A DNA stretch of 64,000 nt from CALITV01 sp964415795 (lineage in GTDB: Bacteria; UBP6; UBA1177; JAKLFG01). The translations under genes were made by a program, and so were the position numbers. How positions within the stretch are numbered: position 1 is the stretch's first letter; each line of letters starts with the position of its first letter. Below are positions 24,275 through 32,732 of the stretch, piece by piece. Where the stretch lies: positions 124,001 through 188,000 of the forward strand of contig CAYQBN010000002.1 of the NCBI GenBank assembly GCA_964415795.1, given 5' to 3'. A model generated the notes under the pieces. That model was given only the letters and a program-made list of their open reading frames with translations. It was not told the DNA's origin and searched no databases.

Positions 24275-26599
24275 CTAGAACACCACCGAACAGCCGCAGC
24301 CGTCGCTTTTCCCTTTCGGCTCGATGACGGTATCCTCGTCGGTCGCGGCGATGGTGTCGGGCTCTGTGGCCGTGTCGGGGATGACGGCGGGGCTATCGTC
24401 GACGACCGGCTCTTCCTCGTCGGACAACAGCGCATCGTCGTCCGGCTCTTTATCGGGCTCCTCCTCGACATAGACCGCGAAGTTCTTGACCCCGAAGGCG
24501 CCGTTCTTCGCGATGTAGAGCAGTTCGATCGCCTCTTTCTTGTGGTAGGGCTGGAACTTCTCCTTGAACTCGGCGCCGTCGCGGACCGGTTTGCCATCGC
24601 GGTACCAGATGAGGTGAAAGTAGTCGTCGCCGTTTGTTACCGTGAATGAGAGCGGATCGTTTTCCACGATCGCGTCGGCGTATTCGACCAACGGATCCGG
24701 GGCCGTAACGGTATCGGGCCCGAGGGTAACGAGTGCCGTGCTTTTGGTGAACTTCCGCTGAAGGAACTCCTCCTTCGGCGAACCGGCGGCTATCACTCCC
24801 TTCGCGGTGATAAGCATGGTTTGTCGATCGGCCGTTACCATTGCGTCGTCCATCGTCCACTCTTCGAGATCAAAGCGATAGCCGGTGGTTCGCGCCGGCA
24901 TGAGAAAGCGAAGACGCACTGTTTCCTCGGTCGGAAGGAAGTTCACTATCTCGGCATGGACTGTCTCTGAAACACCGTCGCCACCAAGGTAGAGCGATTC
25001 CGTTTCACCTGCCGTGTAGGTAACCCAGAAATTGCCGAGGGGTATGGAGGGAAATCCTGCTTTTTCCCCCTCTCTGTCGGGGTTGCACTCTGTGTCGTCG
25101 GCGCAGAGGTAGGATATGCTCGTCGATCCGGTATCGAGGTCCTGATAGACCGGGCGGATACCCCAGTAGAGCTCCCCGGAGCTCGCGGCGCTCTTGGTCT
25201 GGGTGAAGTTCATCTCCTGCGGCGTGAAGAGCCCCGTGCCGGGGATGACCTCGTCGCCCGCGTCATAGTGATAGAGAGCATCGCCGTGGGTATGCCCCGC
25301 GAAGTAGTACGGCGGCTTCGGATATTCGGCGATCATCGCTCCGACGATCCGCGTGCCGGTGTTGTAGGTGCCGCTCTCGGCAAAGATCGTATCGAAGACA
25401 TTGCTGTCGTAAGCGGTCGTCTCGATGTTCCACTCCTCTCCGAATATCGCACCGATGATCTTGTTCTTCGGATATTTCTCCATCGGGGTGTATTCGTAGC
25501 CGTCGCCCACCATCCCGAGCGGCAGGTGGTGCGAGAACATCATGGCCACATCAGAGACCGCAACCGACTCGGTGATCCAGAGCAGCTGCGTGTCGCTCAC
25601 GAATCCGCCGTAGTTGCTGACCGGCGGCGCGGCGTTGTCGCCGATGCCAATAGGATCCCCCGAGGCACGACGCTCTGCAGTGCCGTCGTAGGTGTTGAGC
25701 ATCATCAGCGTCCTGCCGAAAAGGTTGAACGAGAAGTAGGTCGGCCCGATGAAAGCGCGCCAGTAGTTGAGCCCGTCGCGTTCGAGCGGCGAAGCGAAGT
25801 CCTCCTCGTTCTCGAACTTCGCGTAGCCGTCGTGATTCCCCGGCACCGCGAAGAAGGGTATCTCGGCGCGGTCAAGGAACTGTACGATGTCCTCGTACTC
25901 TCGTTGATGGTTGATACCAAAAACGAGGTCGCCGAGACAGGCGATGAAGTCGGTGTCCATCGCGCTCATCTGCGCCATGGCGATGGCGATGATACCCTGC
26001 TGGCGCGAATAATCGAGCAGGCTGTCGGAGAAGCCGGGATAGGAATGATCGTTCCAGTTGAGATTGATGTTGCTCTTCGACTGCAGGTCCTCTATCTGCG
26101 GATCGGTCCAGACGGTGAAGGCGATGCGCCGGTGGGTGATAAAACCGATGCCGTTAGGAACGGTGACCGTCTCGCCTCCGATGGTCACCTTCAGATCGTA
26201 CACACCGTGCGGCAGGAGATAAGGCACCGTGAAAAAAAAGCGCGTGACACCGTTTCCCACCGACAATTCACCTCGCGGGAAGAGGCTTAAAAAGGTAAAG
26301 AAGGCATTTTCTTCTCTTTTGCCGATATCGATGCGGTCCACCGCGTCGGTGCCACAGGCGGCAAAAATCGACAGTTCGTTCTCCTCGCGGGTGACAATGG
26401 CTGGAGACCCGGGGGCAGGATAGAGCACGCGACCGATGCGACCGTTCTGCACCGCGAGCGTCTGCTGGAACTGTATGTAGTTAGGAAAGAAGGTCACCGC
26501 GTGAGGGTAGCCCTCGACCGAGACGAACGAATCACCGGCGAATATCGTTAGCGGGGAAAAAAGTGCCAAAACGCACCCAGCAACAAACCGGAAACTCAT
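24275..26599 (-). CDS. Exported calcineurin-like metallophosphoesterase with GCGC tail
   Basis: A 774-residue exported protein with a signal peptide (about 1-22). The metallophosphoesterase domain (about 150-460) shows metal-site motifs in order: D-P-Q (in VWTDPQ), GDLVFG, GNHDGY, an HHLP segment and GHTHGD. These enzymes hydrolyse phosphate esters or nucleotides; substrate is unknown. A beta-rich C-terminal region follows, with a Glu/Asp/Thr linker and the tail KSDGCGCSVVF. A good promoter lies upstream. The tail-encoding DNA shares 28 identical bases with that of the metallopeptidase at 12813. Confidence 0.85.
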   Translation of the reverse strand: MSFRFVAGCVLALFSPLTIFAGDSFVSVEGYPHAVTFFPNYIQFQQTLAVQNGRIGRVLYPAPGSPAIVTREENELSIFAACGTDAVDRIDIGKREENAFFTFLSLFPRGELSVGNGVTRFFFTVPYLLPHGVYDLKVTIGGETVTVPNGIGFITHRRIAFTVWTDPQIEDLQSKSNINLNWNDHSYPGFSDSLLDYSRQQGIIAIAMAQMSAMDTDFIACLGDLVFGINHQREYEDIVQFLDRAEIPFFAVPGNHDGYAKFENEEDFASPLERDGLNYWRAFIGPTYFSFNLFGRTLMMLNTYDGTAERRASGDPIGIGDNAAPPVSNYGGFVSDTQLLWITESVAVSDVAMMFSHHLPLGMVGDGYEYTPMEKYPKNKIIGAIFGEEWNIETTAYDSNVFDTIFAESGTYNTGTRIVGAMIAEYPKPPYYFAGHTHGDALYHYDAGDEVIPGTGLFTPQEMNFTQTKSAASSGELYWGIRPVYQDLDTGSTSISYLCADDTECNPDREGEKAGFPSIPLGNFWVTYTAGETESLYLGGDGVSETVHAEIVNFLPTEETVRLRFLMPARTTGYRFDLEEWTMDDAMVTADRQTMLITAKGVIAAGSPKEEFLQRKFTKSTALVTLGPDTVTAPDPLVEYADAIVENDPLSFTVTNGDDYFHLIWYRDGKPVRDGAEFKEKFQPYHKKEAIELLYIAKNGAFGVKNFAVYVEEEPDKEPDDDALLSDEEEPVVDDSPAVIPDTATEPDTIAATDEDTVIEPKGKSDGCGCSVVF

Positions 26600-26624
26600 C
26601 TTTCCCTCATCTCAAGTTCACGAA

Positions 26625-26652
26625 ATCATAACAATTGCGAGGGGAAAGGCAA
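26625..26652 (-). promoter_or_regulatory. Promoter of the metallophosphoesterase gene
   Basis: TTGCCT (26652-26647), 16-bp spacer, TATGAT (26630-26625) on the minus strand, 25 bases before the start. Confidence 0.65.
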
Positions 26653-26692
26653 GAAAAATAGACCAGAGTGTCAGGAAAGAACGGGGCGTTTT

Positions 26693-29600
26693 CTAGAAGA
26701 CCACGCTGCACCCGCAGCCGTTGTCTTTCGGTTTCTTCTCCTCGTCGGGGACAGTTACCGTGTCCTCGTCGGCAAGGAGACCGTCGCCGGTCTCGTCGGT
26801 GACCGTTTCATCGGCCGCTTCATCGGGATGTTCCTCATCGGCCACGACCGGCGTGTCGTCGGTGACCACGGGACCATCGTCCTTGACAACCGTGCCGTCG
26901 TCGGTCACCACGGGGGCATCGTCCGGGACGACCACTTCGTCGGTAACAGTCTCGTCGGTGACGGTTTCGTCGGTGACGGTTTCGTCGGTAACGGTTTCGT
27001 CAGTAATGGTGTCGTCGGTCACGAGTTCATCGGTTACGATATCGTCCATCACCACATCGTCGGGCACGGTCTCGTCGGTATCGGTGTCTGTCGTTGTCGC
27101 GTCGTCGGTGATGACGGTATCTTCGTCAGGTTGTTCCACTACCACCATCACCAGTTGGTAAGCGCCGGTCCCTTCGATGACGACATACACCGTCCCGTTC
27201 GCATTCGGCGTGAACGCGGCCACCTCAGACTCTCCCGCGCCGCCCGTGTTCGCAGAGGCGACGCACGCCTCGTCCGCGCCGCAGACGCCCATTAAGTTCA
27301 GCGCAAGATCGCTTCCGTCGTTCGGTGTCAACAAGATCTGGTATTCGGCGCCTGCCTCCACCGTCATCTCGTAGACGATGTCGCCTGTGGGCTCGCTCAC
27401 TGCCACGCACGCCGCTCCGTAACTGTCAAAGCCGCTTGGGCGTCCCACCGTCGTCCCGGTCGTCGTGTAAGGTAGCGCATCTACCGTCAGTGCGTTGCCG
27501 CAGACACCGGCTATCAGGTCGCCGGCACAGGTGCCGTCAAAACAGGTGTCGTTCTCGGTGAACGCACTGCCGTCGTCACAGGCGAAGCCGTTCACGCTGC
27601 TGTAGTCCTCCGCCGGACAGGTGACATTGACGCTGTCGCAGTACTCGTCCGCGTCGCAGACGCCCACCGAAGCACGGCAGAGCACATTCGCGTCGGCAAT
27701 GAGGTCGGCAGGGCAGTCGTCATGCACGCCGTCACACGATTCGGCCACATCGCACGGGCCGGCAGAGCCACGGCATTCGGTCGTCAGTTTCGCGTCCTCC
27801 GGACAGGTCGGATTTATTCCGTCACAATATTCCGGCGCGTCGCAGTCGCCGACCGCTATGCGGCAGAGGTAGGTCGCCCCCGGGAAACACTCGACTAGGT
27901 AATACTGCCGTGCCGATTCGATCAACCCTATCGAGGCGTTGCCATATCCACCAAGTGTTTTTCCCCGTGCCCTGACATAGCGGTTCTGATGGAAAGGAAG
28001 TGAAAGACCGGTAAGTTCCCAACCGCCCGGTATCCTGTTCCCTATGCCGAGAAAGGTCCATGTGACGCCGTCGGACGATTCCTCGAAATAGACATCATAC
28101 ACCTCGGGGCCCGAGCCGCTCCTCATCCATCGGACGGTCGTGCCGTTAGAAGAGACGGTAAGTTCCTGCAATGCCGCAGAATCGGCGCTCAGGCGCGCGA
28201 TGTAGTTCCGCGCCTCACCACCGATGCTCGTGAAATATCCCCCCACCACTATCTTCCCGTCTGATTGAGCCGCTATGGAACGGACAAAGTGATTCGTATT
28301 CGGATAGAATGTTGTATCCACCGCGCCGTTGGCATGGAGTCGGGCAATGTAGTTTGCCGCCTGACCGCCGATACTTTCGAAAGCGCCGCCCACCAGTATC
28401 TCCCCATCGGGCTGGATGGCGAGGGAAGAGACGGAGCCGTCCGCGTTCGGGTTGAATGCCGTATCGACTGAGCCATCGGAGTTGAGCCGCGCGATGAAGT
28501 TCCGTGGCTGTTCACCGATGTTCGTAAAGTCGCCACCTACCAGTATCTTCCCGTCGGGCTGAATGGCGAGGGAATAGACCTGGCCACTCGCATTCGGTTC
28601 GAAGGAGGCATCGATCGAGCCGTCGGCGTTGAGGCGCGCGATGTTGTGCCGTATTTGCGTGCCGATGGTCGAGAACGCTCCTCCTATCAGTATCTTTCCG
28701 TCGGACTGGATCGCGAGGGAACGGACCTGACCGTTCACATTCGGGTCGAAGGAGGCATCGAGCGAGCCGTCGGCATTGAGTCGCGCGATGTAGTTCCGTG
28801 TCTGTCCGCCGATGGTCGTAAAATATCCCCCCACCACTATCTTCCCGTCGGGCTGGATAGCGAGGGAATAGACAACACTATCCGCATCCGGGTCGAAGTC
28901 CTCATCGAGCGACCCGTCGGCGTTGAGGCGCGCGATGCGGTTCCGCGCCTGCCCACTGATGGTCGTGAACTGCCCTCCCACTACTATCTTCCCGTCGGGC
29001 TGAATGGCGAGGGAATAGACCGGGCCACTCGCATTCGGATCGAATGTCGCATCGACCGAGCCATCGGTATTGAGGCGTGCGATACGGTTCCGCGGCTGTC
29101 CGCCGATGTTCATGAACTGCCCACCCACTACTATCTTCCAGTCGGGCTGAATGGCGATGGCTTCGACAGGAGCGTTCGCATCCGGGTCGAATACCACATC
29201 GGCCGAGCCGTCGGCGTCGAGCCGCGCGATGCGGTTCCGCGCCTGCCCGCCGATGCCGGTAAAGGAGCCGCCTACCAGTATCTTCCCATCGGACTGTACC
29301 GCGAGGGAATAGAGTTCATTGTTTGCGTTCGGGTCGAAAGTCACATCCGCCGTGCCGTCGCTGTTCAAGCGGGCTATGCGATTCCGCGTCTGTCCACCGA
29401 TGGTGGTAAAGATGCCGCCCACCAGTATCTTGCCGTCTGGTTGCACCACTATGGACCGAACATCGCCGTTGCTTGCAGCAGGATCGAATGTCGCATCCAC
29501 CGTGCCGTTGGGGTTCAGGCGCGCGATGTTGGGCCGTATCTGCCCGCCGATGGTGCTAAAACCACCGCCGACCAGTATCTTCCCGTCTGGCTGAACCGCG

Positions 29601-30313
29601 AGGGATAAGACATAGAGGTCTGCGTTCGGATCGAAGGTCGCATCCAGCGTGCCGTCGCTGTTCAGGCGGGCTATGCGGTTCCTCACCTGTCCGTCGATAG
29701 TGGTAAAACCGCCGCCGACCAGAATCTTTCCGTCCCGCTGGACCACTATGGAATAGATGTCTCCGTTTACGTTCGGACCGAAGGTCGTATCCAGCGTACC
29801 GTCGGCGTTCAGACGGGCGATGTTGTTCCTCGACAGCCCGCCGATGCTCGTAAACAGGCCGCCCACCAGTATCTTCCCGTCTGGCTGGATCGCTATGGCA
29901 CTGACAGTGCCGCTTGGACTAGCATTGGGATTAAAAGCGGCATCCGCCGTGCCGTCGCTGTTCAGGCGGGCGATGAGGTTTCTCGATTGCCCACCGATGG
30001 TCGAAAACCAGCCGCCTACCAGTATCTTCCCGTCGGACTGCACCGCGAGGGAAAAAACAGCGGAGCTTGCGTTCGGATCGAAGGTCGCATCCACGGTGCC
30101 GTCGGCGTTCAGGCGGGCTATACGATTCCTGTCCTGCACGCCGACGCTGGTGAAACTGCCGCCCACGAGTATCTTGCCGTCGGGCTGCACCGCTAAAGAA
30201 TGGACCGTGCCATTCGCGCTCGGGTCGAAACCGTCATTTACCGATGCTCCGTAGGACTTCTCTGTTCCTACAAGGATTGCCACAACGAATAAGACAAGAA
30301 AAACCGTCCGCAT
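26693..30313 (-). CDS. Exported delta-60-repeat protein with Cys-rich region and GCGC tail
   Basis: A 1206-residue exported protein. Signal peptide (about 1-22, ending SYG) followed by 14 tandem units of about 49 residues (IxPDGKILVGGxFxxIGG...NRIARLNxDGxxDxxFDP), the delta-60/DUF5122 propeller repeat. Next come a Cys-rich region (about 770-880) with four C-x-A-x-x-x-C-D units, a PPC-like beta domain, a highly repetitive Thr-Asp-Glu-Thr-Val linker, and the tail KDNGCGCSVVF. No enzymatic site is seen; adhesion or ligand binding is likely. A strong promoter precedes it. Confidence 0.85.
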   Translation of the reverse strand: MRTVFLVLFVVAILVGTEKSYGASVNDGFDPSANGTVHSLAVQPDGKILVGGSFTSVGVQDRNRIARLNADGTVDATFDPNASSAVFSLAVQSDGKILVGGWFSTIGGQSRNLIARLNSDGTADAAFNPNASPSGTVSAIAIQPDGKILVGGLFTSIGGLSRNNIARLNADGTLDTTFGPNVNGDIYSIVVQRDGKILVGGGFTTIDGQVRNRIARLNSDGTLDATFDPNADLYVLSLAVQPDGKILVGGGFSTIGGQIRPNIARLNPNGTVDATFDPAASNGDVRSIVVQPDGKILVGGIFTTIGGQTRNRIARLNSDGTADVTFDPNANNELYSLAVQSDGKILVGGSFTGIGGQARNRIARLDADGSADVVFDPDANAPVEAIAIQPDWKIVVGGQFMNIGGQPRNRIARLNTDGSVDATFDPNASGPVYSLAIQPDGKIVVGGQFTTISGQARNRIARLNADGSLDEDFDPDADSVVYSLAIQPDGKIVVGGYFTTIGGQTRNYIARLNADGSLDASFDPNVNGQVRSLAIQSDGKILIGGAFSTIGTQIRHNIARLNADGSIDASFEPNASGQVYSLAIQPDGKILVGGDFTNIGEQPRNFIARLNSDGSVDTAFNPNADGSVSSLAIQPDGEILVGGAFESIGGQAANYIARLHANGAVDTTFYPNTNHFVRSIAAQSDGKIVVGGYFTSIGGEARNYIARLSADSAALQELTVSSNGTTVRWMRSGSGPEVYDVYFEESSDGVTWTFLGIGNRIPGGWELTGLSLPFHQNRYVRARGKTLGGYGNASIGLIESARQYYLVECFPGATYLCRIAVGDCDAPEYCDGINPTCPEDAKLTTECRGSAGPCDVAESCDGVHDDCPADLIADANVLCRASVGVCDADEYCDSVNVTCPAEDYSSVNGFACDDGSAFTENDTCFDGTCAGDLIAGVCGNALTVDALPYTTTGTTVGRPSGFDSYGAACVAVSEPTGDIVYEMTVEAGAEYQILLTPNDGSDLALNLMGVCGADEACVASANTGGAGESEVAAFTPNANGTVYVVIEGTGAYQLVMVVVEQPDEDTVITDDATTTDTDTDETVPDDVVMDDIVTDELVTDDTITDETVTDETVTDETVTDETVTDEVVVPDDAPVVTDDGTVVKDDGPVVTDDTPVVADEEHPDEAADETVTDETGDGLLADEDTVTVPDEEKKPKDNGCGCSVVF
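28150..30223 (-). repeat. Tandem ~147-bp coding repeats (14 copies)
   Basis: The propeller units are repeated at DNA level with a period near 147 bp, visible as recurring GCGAGGGAA steps at 28420, 28567, 28714 and 28861. A few units are three bases longer. The copies are diverged, so they are not CRISPR spacers or recent tandem duplications throughout. Confidence 0.8.
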
Positions 30314-30366
30314 CTTGATCTCCTTCTAGTTTTGTGATGAAAAAAACAAAGTGGAAGCCGGGTGCA

Positions 30367-30395
30367 AGAGTATCACTTCTAAATAGGGTTGTCAA
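30367..30395 (-). promoter_or_regulatory. Promoter of the delta-60-repeat gene
   Basis: TTGACA (30395-30390), 17-bp spacer, TACTCT (30372-30367) on the minus strand, 54 bases before the start. Confidence 0.6.
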
Positions 30396-30406
30396 AAGTA
30401 TTGAAC

Positions 30407-30438
30407 AAAAAAAATTCCCTCCGTCGTGAACGAAGGGA
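30407..30438 (-). terminator. Terminator after the CAP-domain gene
   Basis: On the minus strand, TCCCT/AGGGA plus an inner TCGT/ACGA arm with a short bulge (30438-30416) is followed by eight T residues (30414-30407), starting 12 bases past the stop. Confidence 0.8.
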
Positions 30439-30449
30439 CACAAAAATCG

Positions 30450-31664
30450 CTAGAACACCACCGAGCACCCGCAGCCGTCGCCGCCGTCGGTCTCCTCTTC
30501 TGCGCTCTCCTCATCGGGCCACACCCACGCGGCGTCGGTTATTCCATAATCGGGTAGGTGATAGTCCTCGTCGGCAGGATTGAAGTCGTAGGGAATGGTA
30601 TGATCCTCGTCAGGTCCGGCATCGAGTGGCTCGTCATCGCTCGGCATCGCCTGATCTTCGTCAGGAGTCACCGTATCGGGACCCCAGTTGTCGGGAACCG
30701 CGCTGTCACCATCGGTCGTCTCGTCGGGTGTTTCGCACTGCTCCGGCACCTCGCTGTAAAAGAGATGCCCGCTTGGCGGGAACCGTTCGCTCTGGCTGTC
30801 GGCGAACGAGGCGGTGAAGTAGTAGGCGGCACAGTTCGCCGCCGAGACGGTGGCCGTCCACGCGCCGCGGGTCGTCGTGCCGAAAGTATTGGTAAGCGGC
30901 GTCTCGACTGAACCGACGATCACCTTCGCCTGCGTGACCGGCGATGAGGACTTCACGATGAGCCCTGCCGTGAGCGTAGCGCCATCCTCGAATATCGCGC
31001 CGGGGTAGAGACGCGCCGTTTGACCGCCGCCGCCGAAATCCTGCGTCCAGTAGTGATAAAAACAGTTTTGGCCGCCGTAGTAACCGGTACCCAGCGAGGT
31101 GTTCGAAGGAGAACAGATGTTCTGCCGATGCCCCGAGGAGTTCATCCACTGACAGATGGTCGCGCCGGCGGTGTTATAGCCGGCGGCAATGTTCTCGGCG
31201 GTCGGATTGCCGCCGAAAAGGACGATCCGCTCGACCCACGAGGTGCCGGTGCAATAGGTCTTGTCGCAGGGCTGATCGGTGCAGGCAGTGCCGGCGACGC
31301 ACTCGACCGCATCACCGGCCACGGTGAGGAAACAGCAGGTGTCGTGCTGGAAGCAGGGAATGTCGTTGAGATGTTTACTGTGCCAGCGTGCCGCCGTCGC
31401 AAGGTGGAAATCGAACGAAAGGAGCGGGAGCGAATCGCTTGCCTCACACGCGAGCGACGGGGTCCCACAGTCATAGCCCATGCGAGCGAGGTTCGTAAAG
31501 TAGTGTATCGCGAGTTCCTTCGGACTTACCGTCGCGTGGTCGAGTATCGGCACCGCGTAGGTGACCGGTCCCTCATCGGGATGCCATCGGTCGTTGACTA
31601 CTTGGGCGCAAAGCACACTAACACTGGACAGTAAGACGATAAGCGTTGCAATTTTCGTAACCAT
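30450..31664 (-). CDS. Exported CAP/SCP-domain protein with GCGC tail
   Basis: A 404-residue exported protein with a signal peptide (about 1-20). The CAP (cysteine-rich secretory/allergen) domain spans about 50-215, with WHSKHL, the ENIAAG stretch (157-162), WMNSSGHRQNI (173-183) and YYGGQNCFYHYWTQDF. Eleven or more cysteines suggest disulfide bonding. A beta-rich domain, then a Pro/Asp/Glu linker, precede the tail GDGCGCSVVF. It is probably the last gene of the DUF4349-like operon, ten bases after the lipoprotein gene, and is followed by a terminator. Confidence 0.85.
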   Translation of the reverse strand: MVTKIATLIVLLSSVSVLCAQVVNDRWHPDEGPVTYAVPILDHATVSPKELAIHYFTNLARMGYDCGTPSLACEASDSLPLLSFDFHLATAARWHSKHLNDIPCFQHDTCCFLTVAGDAVECVAGTACTDQPCDKTYCTGTSWVERIVLFGGNPTAENIAAGYNTAGATICQWMNSSGHRQNICSPSNTSLGTGYYGGQNCFYHYWTQDFGGGGQTARLYPGAIFEDGATLTAGLIVKSSSPVTQAKVIVGSVETPLTNTFGTTTRGAWTATVSAANCAAYYFTASFADSQSERFPPSGHLFYSEVPEQCETPDETTDGDSAVPDNWGPDTVTPDEDQAMPSDDEPLDAGPDEDHTIPYDFNPADEDYHLPDYGITDAAWVWPDEESAEEETDGGDGCGCSVVF

Positions 31665-31674
31665 GCCCGGCCCC

Positions 31675-32130
31675 CTACTCTACCCGCACCGTCGCCAGTG
31701 CCTGTTCTATCTTCGCACGGTGCTTTTCGAACGACGCGGCGGTGCCGCCCGCCTCGACGACGAGAAGCCGCTTCCCGTCGCTGAAGAGCGCGACGGCGTA
31801 GCGATGTTCTTCGCCGTTGTAGAGGATGGCGTACTCGGTGAGAATCCCTTTCATCCCGTCGCGCGTCTTCACCTCCCGTTTCGCCGCCGGGATATAGCCG
31901 CGGGCCGTCAGGAAGCCATCGGTCTCCTTCTGCCACAGCGCGAGATCGAGGTTCTCCGCGAGGTCGTCAGCATCCCCGGCGATGCGCGCTTTGATAACGA
32001 ATCCGTCGGCGGCCGCCATGACGAAGGGATCGTCCTCCTTGTCGAAGTGGGCGAATCCGGCGGGTACCTCCATTCGCGCCGTCGCACAGGAGGCGATCAC
32101 GAGAGAAAAGGCAAAAAGAAGGTATCTCAT
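31675..32130 (-). CDS. Small unidentified lipoprotein
   Basis: A 151-residue lipoprotein. ATG 32130 is followed by a signal peptide and lipobox IASC (Cys at about 15). The mature part is a compact alpha/beta domain rich in charged residues without recognised motifs. Its start overlaps the stop of the DUF4349-like gene by four bases, so it is coupled to it. Function unknown. The extended frame to 32184 lacks a signal and is rejected. Confidence 0.7.
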   Translation of the reverse strand: MRYLLFAFSLVIASCATARMEVPAGFAHFDKEDDPFVMAAADGFVIKARIAGDADDLAENLDLALWQKETDGFLTARGYIPAAKREVKTRDGMKGILTEYAILYNGEEHRYAVALFSDGKRLLVVEAGGTAASFEKHRAKIEQALATVRVE

Positions 32131-32732
32131 CGCGCCACCTCCCCCGCCGTGACGAGCGGTTGAATGCCGAGGCCGTTGACCCATCCCCAGCGGCTCCAGC
32201 GCTGACTCTTCGGCGTGACGCCGCTCGCCTGTGGATTGACATGGACGGTGACGACGGCGAAACGCGCATCGTGCTCGTTGAGTCGCAACTGACCTTTGAG
32301 CGCCTCGAGGTCGAGGATCGCCTGACTCATCGCCTTCTCCATCTCGAGCGTGTCCTGCACGCCGGTGGTCGCGAGGAGTGCCTCTATCTTCTTCAGGTAG
32401 TCCTCCTTGACCGCGATGCGCGCCTTGAGGTCGAGAATGGTCGCCGTGAGGTCCTCGCGGTACTCCTCCTTGTCGGTCACCATGCCGAGTTTCGCTATCT
32501 CGGTGCGCGCCTCGTCCAGTTTCTCCATCGGTACCCGCATGGTCACAACGGTGTTGTCGAGCGTGAGCACGAAGCCACCCGTCTTCGCGGCGAGTTCTTT
32601 AAGCGCCGTGACCGCCGCATCGGGACGGAGCGTCGAGAGGTAGTAGACCAAGGTTTGCAGTTCGGCGCGCTCACCGCTCCAGAGAGCGGCCGCCGCACCC
32701 AAAAGCAGTGCGCAGCACACTATCTTTCTCAT
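32127..32732 (-). CDS. Exported DUF4349-like protein
   Basis: A 201-residue exported protein with an N-terminal signal peptide. The sequence VVTMRVPMEKLDEARTEIAKLGMVTDKEEYREDLTATILDLKARI has the DUF4349 pattern: a beta strand, 'DEA' helix, then a long helix, followed by a second strand (FAVVTVHVNP). It is shorter than the neighbouring DUF4349 protein and probably a diverged paralogue. It overlaps both neighbours by four bases. DUF4349 proteins are membrane-associated with no settled activity. Confidence 0.65.
   Translation of the reverse strand: MRKIVCCALLLGAAAALWSGERAELQTLVYYLSTLRPDAAVTALKELAAKTGGFVLTLDNTVVTMRVPMEKLDEARTEIAKLGMVTDKEEYREDLTATILDLKARIAVKEDYLKKIEALLATTGVQDTLEMEKAMSQAILDLEALKGQLRLNEHDARFAVVTVHVNPQASGVTPKSQRWSRWGWVNGLGIQPLVTAGEVAR

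Noticed and set aside
26721..27161. Plus-strand Ser/Val/Thr repeat frame
   Set aside because: A mirror of the acidic TDE-type linker of the delta-60-repeat protein.
28150..30223. Possible CRISPR array
   Set aside because: Repeats of about 147 bp are coding, diverged, and lack unique spacers.
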